This document shows positions 1 through 6,515 of a DNA stretch of 7,628 bases, in pieces. Numbering within the stretch: the first letter of the stretch is position 1; every line of letters starts with the position of its first letter. The stretch comes from Methyloradius sp035460505 (GTDB lineage: Bacteria > Pseudomonadota > Gammaproteobacteria > Burkholderiales > Methylophilaceae). Both the position numbers and the translations under genes were made by a program. Where the stretch lies: positions 1-7,628 of the forward strand of contig DATHWP010000084.1 of NCBI GenBank assembly GCA_035460505.1, written 5' to 3'. The notes under the pieces are model-generated. The model did not search any database and had not been told where the DNA came from. It saw only the letters and a list, made by a program, of their open reading frames with translations.

Positions 1-1862
1 ATCAACTAATCTCGCAAATTGCCGCAGGTGAGGTGGTTGAACGCCCGGCCTCGGCGCTTAAAGAGCTGCTGGAAAATAGTGTCGATGCCGGTAGTACACA
101 GATTCAAGTGGCATTGATACAGGGCGGTACCAAACTATTAAAAGTCACTGATAATGGCCATGGCATTGCCAAAGATGAGCTGGAACTCGCCTTGACGCGC
201 CATGCCACCAGCAAAATTCAAAGCCTGGAAGACCTCGAGCAGGTTGGCAGCCTGGGTTTCCGTGGTGAAGCCCTGGCAAGTATCGCCTCTATTTCGCGCA
301 CCGTGCTCACCAGCCGCCAGCAGGCTGCAAGTCACGCCTGGCAAATCGCCGCCGAAGGCACGCAAGGTCAGCCGATCAGCCCGGCGGCACTGGATGAAGG
401 CACCATCGTTGAAGTGCACGATTTATATTTCAACACCCCGGCGCGCCGCAAGTTTCTTAAAACCGAAAATACCGAATTCGGCCACTGTGAAGATGCCTTT
501 ACCCGCATTGCCTTGTCGCGCTCGCAAATTGGGTTTTTGCTGCAACATAACGGCAAAGCCATCATGAGGCTGGGCGCCAATACCCCACAGCAACGTATTA
601 CCGATGTTCTAGGCAGCGAGTTTGCTGCGCAAAGCGTATGGCTGGATGAAGAAAGCAGTGGTTTGCGCCTGTGGGGCATGACCGCCTCACCGACTTACCA
701 GCGCCATAGCCGCGATACGCAATACGTATTTGTGAATGGCCGTTTTGTGCGCGACAAACTGATTGCGCACGCCATCAAGCAAGCCTACCAGGATGTATTG
801 CACGGCGACAAACATCCGGCTTTCGTGCTTTTCCTCGAACTCGATCCTTCATTGGTCGATGTTAACGTCCACCCGGCTAAAACCGAAGTCCGCTTCCGCG
901 AATCGCAAGCCGTGCACCGCTTTATTTTCCATAGCCTGCACAAAGCCCTGGGGAAAACATCCGCCGAAATCCAGGCCAGCCAGCCCGTACAAGCGCCATT
1001 TAACCCGTTCACGCCCGGCTTATCCATGCCGCGTCAGCAAGTCGAAATGCCTTTGCAAAACCGCTCGGTATTTGATGGCAGCTACCAGCCCAATGTCAGT
1101 AATGGCGCAGCTATGGCCCAACAATTTTACGGGCAAATGTACGGCGACTTAAAGCCTACCAATGTAAGTGCATTGGGGAATGTCCAAGAAAACCCTTCTT
1201 CAGAAGATTATTTAAACCCGATATCACTTTCTGAAGCCGTTCTCACTCAAGAAGCAGCGCCACAACCGCAACAATATCCACTCGGTTTCGCGCTAGGCCA
1301 ATTGCATGGCATTTATATCCTAGCCCAAAACGCGCAAGGCATGGTGGTCGTCGATATGCACGCCGCGCATGAACGCATTATGTATGAGCGGCTGAAAAAC
1401 GCCTTAAGCGAACAAGCGATTGCCACACAGCCATTGCTGATCCCTATGAGCTTTTATGCGGAAAAAGTTGAAGTCGCCACACTGCAATCCCTGCAAGGCA
1501 GCGATACCTTGCAACAGCTAGGATTTGATTTAGCTACCTTGTCGCCGACCACCATTGCCATTCGCGCAGTGCCCACCATGCTGCAAGATGCGGATGTTGT
1601 GTCATTAGCGCGTGCGGTATTGCGTGACCTGCATGAGTATGGCGCCAGCCGTGTGTTGCTAGAGCGCCAAAACGAGGTGTTAGGCACAATGGCTTGTCAT
1701 GCTGCCGTGAGGGCTAACAGGCAACTCACCATCACTGAAATGAATGCTTTGCTCAGGGATATGGAAGCGACTGAAAGAAGCGGGCAGTGTAATCACGGCA
1801 GGCCAACCTGGTTCCAGGTGAGCCTGAATGATCTCGATAAGATGTTTATGCGCGGGCAGTAA
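1..1862 (+). CDS. mutL: DNA mismatch repair protein MutL, endonuclease type (5' end missing)
   Basis: MutL couples mismatch recognition by MutS to strand removal in the cytoplasm. The reading frame is open from base 3 (first full codon CAA) to TAA at 1860-1862, 619 codons. By alignment with E. coli MutL about eight N-terminal residues lie upstream of the window; the GTG at 33 is internal. Counting from that first codon, the GHKL ATPase motifs are intact: ELLENS with catalytic Glu21 and Mg-ligand Asn25, DNGHGI (50-55), GFRGEAL (85-91), then the FNTPARRKFL segment. A Gln/Pro-rich linker follows at roughly 320-420. The C-terminal dimerisation domain carries DMHA-x2-E-x4-E (451-462), the metal-binding nuclease motif with Met in place of the usual Gln. 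It also has ACHAAVRA (Cys565 region), CNHGRP (Cys596 region, variant of CPHGRP) and a terminal F-x-R (615-617). Together these indicate a latent nicking endonuclease, as in bacteria without MutH-directed repair. The 5'-nucleotidase gene starts 35 bases downstream. Confidence 0.97.
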   Translation, partial: QLISQIAAGEVVERPASALKELLENSVDAGSTQIQVALIQGGTKLLKVTDNGHGIAKDELELALTRHATSKIQSLEDLEQVGSLGFRGEALASIASISRTVLTSRQQAASHAWQIAAEGTQGQPISPAALDEGTIVEVHDLYFNTPARRKFLKTENTEFGHCEDAFTRIALSRSQIGFLLQHNGKAIMRLGANTPQQRITDVLGSEFAAQSVWLDEESSGLRLWGMTASPTYQRHSRDTQYVFVNGRFVRDKLIAHAIKQAYQDVLHGDKHPAFVLFLELDPSLVDVNVHPAKTEVRFRESQAVHRFIFHSLHKALGKTSAEIQASQPVQAPFNPFTPGLSMPRQQVEMPLQNRSVFDGSYQPNVSNGAAMAQQFYGQMYGDLKPTNVSALGNVQENPSSEDYLNPISLSEAVLTQEAAPQPQQYPLGFALGQLHGIYILAQNAQGMVVVDMHAAHERIMYERLKNALSEQAIATQPLLIPMSFYAEKVEVATLQSLQGSDTLQQLGFDLATLSPTTIAIRAVPTMLQDADVVSLARAVLRDLHEYGASRVLLERQNEVLGTMACHAAVRANRQLTITEMNALLRDMEATERSGQCNHGRPTWFQVSLNDLDKMFMRGQ

Positions 1863-1897
1863 GACTCTGGATTTAGAAACTTAAATAAAAATATGTG

Positions 1898-2833
1898 ATG
1901 GCTTATCCAATTGAACAAAAATTAGTAATCAGCGTTGCCTCAAGCGCTTTGTTTGATTTAACCGAGTCTCATGAGGTTTATAAAACTCAGGGCGTAGAGG
2001 AGTATCGCCAGCATCAAGAAAAGAATATTGATGTTCCGTTTGCAAAAGGCGTTGCGTTCCCCTTTATTCGCAGGTTTCTGGCAATTAATAAGGCTTTTCC
2101 CAAAGAGTTACCGGTAGAAGTTGTGCTGTTATCAAGAAACTCACCAGAAACAGGGTTGAGAGTGTTCAGATCAATCCAACATTACGGCCTGGACATCTCA
2201 CGCGCCAGTTTTATGACAGGCAGGTCTCCGCATGAATATATTCCAGCATTCAATACCTCACTATTCCTGAGTGCTAACGAAGCGGATGTGCAGTCTGCGA
2301 TCGATTTAGATTATCCCGCAGGCGTAGTTTTACCCTCAAAAGTCTATGATGATGAGACTGACACTGAGCTTAGAATCGCTTTTGACTTTGATGGCGTGAT
2401 TGCAGATGATGAAGCGGAAGCCGTTTTCAAAACGAATAATGATCTAACCGAATTCGAAGCGCATGAGGTTGCCAAGCAATCTATTCCGCACCAGGCCGGG
2501 CCTTTGGCTGATTTATTTAAAAAACTATCTTTGATGCAAAAGCTGGAAGACAAACTCCTGAGCGAAAATCCCGATTATAAAAAGATATTGAAAATAGCAA
2601 TTATTACTGCAAGGAGTGCACCTGCTCACGAACGTGTTGTCACCACCTTAAAAGAGTGGGGCGTTTCAGCAGATGAATCGTTTTTTCTTGGTGGAATGGA
2701 AAAAGCCAGAATTCTCTCAGTGTTAAAACCGCATATGTTTTTTGATGATCAGAGAAGTCATTTAAAATCTTCTGCGGGCGATATTCCGATGGTTCATATT
2801 CCATTTGGCGTTGCTAATTCAAAAGTTAAATGA
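1898..2833 (+). CDS. Cytosolic 5'-nucleotidase, cN-I-like (HAD fold)
   Basis: Predicted 311-residue soluble enzyme of the bacterial 5'-nucleotidase family related to animal cN-IA (Pfam 5'-nucleotidase family, from memory). The family removes phosphate from nucleoside 5'-monophosphates. All four HAD signatures are visible: motif I DFDGVI with nucleophile Asp163 and acid/base Asp165, motif II Thr237 in ITAR, motif III Lys269 in GGMEKAR, and motif IV FFDDQ with Asp283/Asp284. The N-terminal half (VVLLSRNSPETGLRVF, then SFMTGRSP) also fits the family. I chose ATG 1898; a GTG directly upstream in frame (1895) would add one residue. Neither start has a recognisable Shine-Dalgarno, the leader being A/T-rich. 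The 35-base gap after mutL and lack of a terminator suggest co-transcription, so the gene could be translated from the mutL message. The preferred substrate cannot be told from sequence. Confidence 0.88.
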   Translation: MAYPIEQKLVISVASSALFDLTESHEVYKTQGVEEYRQHQEKNIDVPFAKGVAFPFIRRFLAINKAFPKELPVEVVLLSRNSPETGLRVFRSIQHYGLDISRASFMTGRSPHEYIPAFNTSLFLSANEADVQSAIDLDYPAGVVLPSKVYDDETDTELRIAFDFDGVIADDEAEAVFKTNNDLTEFEAHEVAKQSIPHQAGPLADLFKKLSLMQKLEDKLLSENPDYKKILKIAIITARSAPAHERVVTTLKEWGVSADESFFLGGMEKARILSVLKPHMFFDDQRSHLKSSAGDIPMVHIPFGVANSKVK

Positions 2834-2910
2834 AATATTTGGTAGCAAAATTGTTAGCCTGCTTTTCGAGACAAAAATAATATAACTAAGAAATTTGTAG
2901 AGGGAGAGTT

Positions 2911-3711
2911 ATGGAGAATCAAGATAATCTTTTTGAAGAGTATTACAAATCCGCAAGAGATTTGATCTTGGAGCGTTTTTCTAGCCCTCTCTTTTTCTCT
3001 TTTATTATTTCTTGGTTAATAACTAACTACAGAATTGTGATCACAGTCTTGTCCGACCAGACAGCAGAGTTCAATGTGGATTATAAGTTTTGGCTAGTTC
3101 AACAGTATTTGAATATTTGGGATGGTTTCGCTTATCCTTTAGTAGCTGCATTAGCATATGTTTTCTTATATCCACATATTGATTTAAAAATTACAGAGTA
3201 TCTTCTAAATAGAGCGATTGAAAAAAGAAATTCAATTCATGACATCGAAAAAACTCAAACAAGAACAGCTGCTGAAGTTGCTGCTATTCATTTAAGGCAC
3301 TATAAGGTTGAGTCCGAATTACGAAAAGAAATAGAAAATTTAAGAATCACAGAGCAACAATTACGAGAAAAAATTTCTAGTTTCGAAACAACGCCAGCTG
3401 AAACTCCTCTAGAGCCCAGCTCAAATACATTTGTAGATGAGCCTTTAGTTAAAAGTGAGAGTTCCGATATCAGATGGGAAGCTGAAGAATTAGATACGAT
3501 TAAGACTTTGGGAACATTATTTGATAATGGAGACGAGTATGTGGAATTTGAGAATATTGTGAATTATTCGCAATATTCTCATTCAGCAATTCGACTAGCC
3601 TTATTAAATTTGGTAGAGCATGAATATGTTGATAACAATCCGACTGTTTATTGGTTGACAAAAAAAGGGCTGACGAAATACCAAGATATCTTAAAGAATG
3701 CATCTGTTTAA
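2911..3711 (+). CDS. Two-TM membrane protein with coiled coil and C-terminal winged-helix-like domain, unknown function
   Basis: I do not recognise a named family. The 266-residue product has four visible parts. First, a short N-terminus followed by hydrophobic segments at about 26-48 (starting SPLFFSFIISW) and 70-90, predicted to span the inner membrane with a short periplasmic loop. Second, a charged helical stretch at about 97-158 rich in Glu, Lys and Arg with heptad-like spacing, probably a coiled coil. Third, a Pro/Glu/Ser/Thr-rich linker at about 159-190. Fourth, a compact region at 193-262 with helix-helix-helix-hairpin character (SAIRLALLNLVEHEYV, then YWLTKKGLTKY), resembling winged-helix or MarR-like domains. 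The expected topology puts the C-terminus in the cytoplasm. The start is well supported by AGGGAG at 2901-2906, five bases before ATG. Two sampled 60-base lines have 38% and 23% GC, well below mutL, which hints at horizontal acquisition. A membrane-tethered regulator or a phage-defence accessory protein are possibilities, both inferred. Confidence 0.8.
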   Translation: MENQDNLFEEYYKSARDLILERFSSPLFFSFIISWLITNYRIVITVLSDQTAEFNVDYKFWLVQQYLNIWDGFAYPLVAALAYVFLYPHIDLKITEYLLNRAIEKRNSIHDIEKTQTRTAAEVAAIHLRHYKVESELRKEIENLRITEQQLREKISSFETTPAETPLEPSSNTFVDEPLVKSESSDIRWEAEELDTIKTLGTLFDNGDEYVEFENIVNYSQYSHSAIRLALLNLVEHEYVDNNPTVYWLTKKGLTKYQDILKNASV

Positions 3712-4064
3712 GATCCGTTACTAATTTTGATAAAGCTATATCTTGTTTACACTTTAGAGTGTGTATGCAAAACTTCCTACCTTAGACATAAAAATAGCTA
3801 TTCCTAACTACATTGATATTCTAGTATTCCCAGCTGAAATTCGCTGTATAGATTGCGGTGGCTGCAATTAACCCTTCAGAAAAGCCTGTTTCGCGGGCAA
3901 TGATTTCAATCTAGTGGTGGCCTGTTTATATCATTAATCTTGCAGATTCTAACCAGGATTGGATAGAGTGAGAGAGGGCGCGTCGCGCTTTAAGGCCAAA
4001 ATTTTCCAATACAAAATCCGGTCTCCGCGGTCTTGCTTCATAACAATTTAGAAAAGGTTGTTCT
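3712..4064. other. 353-base gene-free stretch between the membrane protein and the aldo/keto reductase
   Basis: No convincing coding region lies here on either strand. Visible structure: an inverted repeat ACACT-ttag-AGTGT at 3749-3762; ATTGC-N7-GCAAT at 3852-3868; and a GCGCG-T-CGCGC palindrome at 3978-3988. A weak sigma70-like pair (TTTCAA at 3904-3909, 17-base spacer, TATATC at 3927-3932) could drive the aldo/keto reductase, but it matches consensus only partly. Base composition changes from AT-rich at the left to more GC-rich near 3960-4035. No good rho-independent terminator was found after the membrane protein gene. Confidence 0.5.
3749..3762. repeat. Short inverted repeat, possible operator
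   Basis: ACACT and AGTGT are perfect 5-bp arms around a 4-base centre (TTAG). It lies 38 bases after the stop of the membrane winged-helix gene and about 300 bases before the aldo/keto reductase. There is no T-run after it, so it is not a typical terminator. Binding by a dimeric regulator is possible but unsupported, and the short arms could arise by chance. Confidence 0.25.
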
Positions 4065-4931
4065 ATGTCTGTAAGCATTAATGTACCTACCCAAATCACT
4101 TTAGGTGATCGCCAGCTCCACCGTATTGGTTTCGGCTCTATGCGTATCACGGGAGCCGGAGTTTGGGGGCAACCTGAAGACCCGGCCCATTGCTTGGAAT
4201 TATTGCGTAGACTGCCTGAGCTGGGAATTAATTTTATCGATACTGCGGACAGTTATGGCCCGAATGTCAGCGAGGATTTGATTGCTGAGGCGCTGTATCC
4301 TTATAAAGGACTGACCATTGCAACCAAGGCAGGGTTAACCAGACAAGGGCCTAATGTATGGACAGCCGTAGGGCGGCCAGAGTATTTGCGTCAATCGCTA
4401 TTGATGAGTTTGCGCCGTCTTAAGGTAGAGCAAATTGACTTGTGGCAATTGCATAGGATTGATCCCAAAGTACCTAGAGATGAACAATTCCAGGTGGTTG
4501 CCGAGTTCCAGAAAGAAGGTTTGATAAAACACATTGGTTTAAGCGAAGTGAAGGTTGAAGATATTAAAGAGGCACAGAAATACTTCAATGTGGATACTGT
4601 ACAAAACCAGTTCAATCTGATTAACCGGCAATATGAGCAGGAGCTGGATTATTGCACTGAGAATGACATCATTTTCATTCCATGGTACCCATTGGCCAAG
4701 AATGCATTGGCTGGAAAATTGGATATATTGGGTCAAATTGCACAGAAATACGAAGCCACACCTAACCAGATCGCAATTGCATGGCTATTGAAACGCAGCC
4801 CAATCATTTTGCCTATCCCCGGCACCAGCAAGGTGCAGCACTTTGAAGAAAATATGCAGGCGATCAATATCAAGTTAACTAATGAAGATTTTGAGCTGCT
4901 GGCGAATACTTTCAAGACGGTTAATTCATAG
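4065..4931 (+). CDS. Aldo/keto reductase
   Basis: Predicted 288-residue cytoplasmic NAD(P)H-dependent oxidoreductase of the aldo/keto reductase superfamily, which interconverts carbonyl compounds and alcohols on a TIM barrel. The catalytic tetrad is complete: Asp59 and Tyr64 in FIDTADSYGP, Lys88 in IATKAG, His130 in WQLHRID. The C-terminal cofactor region is present as ILPIPGTSKVQHFEEN, where the Gly-Thr-Ser-Lys stretch contacts the cofactor phosphate in family members. The N-terminal pattern (IGFGSMRITGAGVWG, then ALYPYKGLTIATKAG) resembles the E. coli YdbC-like group rather than xylose reductases, an impression from memory. Start ATG 4065 is preceded by AGAAAAGG about seven bases upstream. 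It is flanked by a long spacer before it and 134 bases before the next start, so it is probably monocistronic. The substrate is not predictable. Confidence 0.92.
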   Translation: MSVSINVPTQITLGDRQLHRIGFGSMRITGAGVWGQPEDPAHCLELLRRLPELGINFIDTADSYGPNVSEDLIAEALYPYKGLTIATKAGLTRQGPNVWTAVGRPEYLRQSLLMSLRRLKVEQIDLWQLHRIDPKVPRDEQFQVVAEFQKEGLIKHIGLSEVKVEDIKEAQKYFNVDTVQNQFNLINRQYEQELDYCTENDIIFIPWYPLAKNALAGKLDILGQIAQKYEATPNQIAIAWLLKRSPIILPIPGTSKVQHFEENMQAINIKLTNEDFELLANTFKTVNS

Positions 4932-5065
4932 GTGGTAACCTCTCCAAATAATAATTCTCCAGGCAAAGGTTAAGCTGGTCCTGCTTTCATTAAACAGTCA
5001 TCTTTGAATCAACCGATTTCTGATATTTTCTATGTTAAGAAAAATCAAAAAAATCGAGAGTGATA

Positions 5066-5512
5066 ATGAAGTTTTTAAAAGCAGCTTTGCTACTGAATTT
5101 GGTCTTGATTTCGAATGCAGGCTATGCGATAGAAATCCTAAATCTCGATATTCGCAGTGACTTATCATCACCTTTAATTAGTTCAACACCTAGACCAGTT
5201 TTAGTGACTAATATTCAAAACTTTGTTTGGCAAAGTGGCGGTAATATTAATGTCTCTGGCGTTTTCAATGTTGAAAATCCATCAGCAAAGTGGGATATGA
5301 TAAATCGAGTTATTAATACTCCAGGATCCCTGATTGTTGGCGGAAGTATTTCGATTGGTTCACCTCTGATCCTGACTACAACTGGACCAAGTATTTCAGT
5401 CACCCATATTACTCTAGCTGCAACTGCGGTTCCTGAAGCTGATACATATTTAATGTTATTGGCAGGGTGGGGATTGGTTGGCGCAACTGTAGCCAGACGC
5501 TCTGCAAGATGA
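5066..5512 (+). CDS. Short exported PEP-CTERM protein (PEA variant)
   Basis: Predicted 148-residue secreted protein. It has an N-terminal signal peptide (about 1-21, ending SNAGYA) and a C-terminal PEP-CTERM sorting signal: Val-Pro-Glu-Ala at 122-125, a hydrophobic helix (YLMLLAGWGLVGATVA), then basic ARRSAR. Exosortases recognise such tails and process the protein at the envelope; no exosortase gene is in the window. The usual Pro after Glu is Ala here, a variant that may affect processing. The mature part is rich in Ser, Thr, Asn, Ile and Val and likely beta-structured, with no recognised enzyme motif. I chose ATG 5066 over the in-frame GTG at 5060. It follows a GAGAG ribosome site and aligns with the start of the next gene, whose leader matches at 33 of 45 bases over 15 codons (hand count). 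A surface or matrix role is inferred. Confidence 0.85.
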   Translation: MKFLKAALLLNLVLISNAGYAIEILNLDIRSDLSSPLISSTPRPVLVTNIQNFVWQSGGNINVSGVFNVENPSAKWDMINRVINTPGSLIVGGSISIGSPLILTTTGPSISVTHITLAATAVPEADTYLMLLAGWGLVGATVARRSAR

Positions 5513-5595
5513 ATTGAGAAACATTCCAAAATTATTACTAGTAGGTTAAAGCCTTCCTGGCACATTTAGCATTCAATAGAACAAAGGTCTTGTAA

Positions 5596-6225
5596 GTGAG
5601 TTTATTAAAAATAATTTTGCTGGTAAATTTGGCTTTGATTACAAATCTGAGCAATGCTCTGGTGATGCCAGCTACAGGCTCATCTCTAGTGATCGATCAA
5701 AACGAAACTTTGTATGTGGATGATGGCGATGTATTTAATCTATCATCATTCGATCTAAAGCCTGGCAGTATCCTGGATATTTATTCCAATACCCCGAATG
5801 CCACATTTTCCATTATTGCAAGTAACGCTATCACGCTATCTGGCCTGCTCAATGTGTATCTGTCCAATCTCTCTTTCGTAAGTGAAAGTTTTTACCTCTC
5901 AGCCACTCTGTCCGTAAAGGGGAACAGTATAAGTGTGGATGCGCCCTATATCAGCATTACAGGAACCATTGATTTAACAGGTAGTGGTGGGACTGATGCG
6001 CCGATTGATACGTATGGTGGGAGTAGTGGGGTTGTTCTGACTCAATCAGGCTTTCCTGTTGTCCCCAGATTACCGACTGCTGGAATTATTATCGGTAACA
6101 ACACCAATATGCCTGTAACACAGCCCTGGATTAGCGCCACTAACGTCCCGGAGCCGCAAGGTTACACAATGCTACTGGCTGGCCTGGGTTTAATGGGCGT
6201 GGTGGCGAGTCGCCGTCAGCTTTGA
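5596..6225 (+). CDS. Exported PEP-CTERM protein with beta-helix-like repeats
   Basis: Predicted 209-residue secreted protein starting at GTG 5596, with AAAGG at 5583-5587 eight bases upstream. The signal peptide covers about residues 1-21 (ending NLSNA) and closely resembles that of the preceding gene. The C-terminus is a canonical PEP-CTERM tail: Val184-Pro-Glu-Pro187, a hydrophobic helix (YTMLLAGLGLMGVVA), then SRRQL. The middle (about 70-128) alternates hydrophobic and small polar residues in repeated strands such as ITLSGLLNVYLS, LSVKGNSISVD and ISITGTIDLTG, the look of a parallel beta-helix surface protein. A Gly/Ser-rich segment follows at about 129-145. It sits 83 bases after the first PEP-CTERM gene on the same strand, probably as a pair. 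Its role is presumably at the cell surface or in exopolysaccharide matrix, inferred from the sorting signal only. Confidence 0.88.
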   Translation: MSLLKIILLVNLALITNLSNALVMPATGSSLVIDQNETLYVDDGDVFNLSSFDLKPGSILDIYSNTPNATFSIIASNAITLSGLLNVYLSNLSFVSESFYLSATLSVKGNSISVDAPYISITGTIDLTGSGGTDAPIDTYGGSSGVVLTQSGFPVVPRLPTAGIIIGNNTNMPVTQPWISATNVPEPQGYTMLLAGLGLMGVVASRRQL

Positions 6226-6515
6226 TAGCTCCGTCTGGAGTGTAGTCAAACAACAAAAACACCGTTGTTTTTTATGCCTATCAGGTAACGGTTTTTCTTC
6301 CACTCCGCTACCATTTCAGTCACAATCAACTCAACTTCTGACGTAATATTGCGGGCTACGCCTAATCTTGTTTGTGGCTGAATATTGGCAACCGGGTCTT
6401 GCAGAATGTGCTGATTGAGACTAAGGAGGATTGGGAAACAAGCATTTGGCTGCACGCAGCTATTGGTGATGCATGCTTTTTTCTGCTTTTTCAAATCTGC
6501 TGTTAGTATGCCTGC
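6226..6515. other. 290-base spacer between PEP-CTERM gene and methyltransferase
   Basis: No supported plus-strand gene lies here. It holds a weak terminator candidate at 6248-6273 and a second hairpin with a T-run at 6440-6482. A perfect Shine-Dalgarno match, AAGGAGGA at 6423-6430, has no usable start codon at proper distance. A minus-strand reading frame (6590 down to 6246, 114 codons) crosses the whole spacer and the start of the methyltransferase gene; its status is doubtful and it is discussed as a finding. Confidence 0.5.
6248..6273 (+). terminator. Weak rho-independent terminator candidate after the PEP-CTERM pair
   Basis: AAACAAC (6248-6254) pairs with GTTGTTT (6264-6270) around a 9-base loop, and the T-run continues to 6273. 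It begins 22 bases after the stop of the second PEP-CTERM gene, the right place for a terminator. The stem has only two G-C pairs, so efficiency is uncertain. Confidence 0.4.

Noticed and set aside
138..1687. Several long antisense and alternate-frame open frames inside mutL
   Set aside because: They lie wholly within the conserved mutL frame and show no family motifs; the richer GC content of mutL explains them.
2830..2880. 16-codon reading frame (MKYLVAKLLACFSRQK) overlapping the nucleotidase stop as ATGA
   Set aside because: No Shine-Dalgarno precedes it, it is very short, and such a frame is expected by chance; overlap of the stop is the only suggestive point.
3978..3988. GCGCG-T-CGCGC palindrome followed by TTT
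   Set aside because: The one-base centre cannot form a normal loop and the T-run is only broken and short, so it is not a credible terminator.
3926..4150. Minus-strand 74-codon reading frame across the aldo/keto reductase start
   Set aside because: It overlaps a well-supported gene, has no ribosome site I can see and no recognisable protein features.
5558..5570. TGGCAC followed by GC, resembling a sigma54 promoter before the second PEP-CTERM gene
   Set aside because: The GG to GC distance is two bases too short, and this spacing is strict for sigma54 promoters.
6423..6469. Perfect AAGGAGGA Shine-Dalgarno match with a TTG right behind it
   Set aside because: The TTG frame closes after 12 codons and the spacing is wrong; no ATG or GTG lies at usable distance, so I take it as chance.
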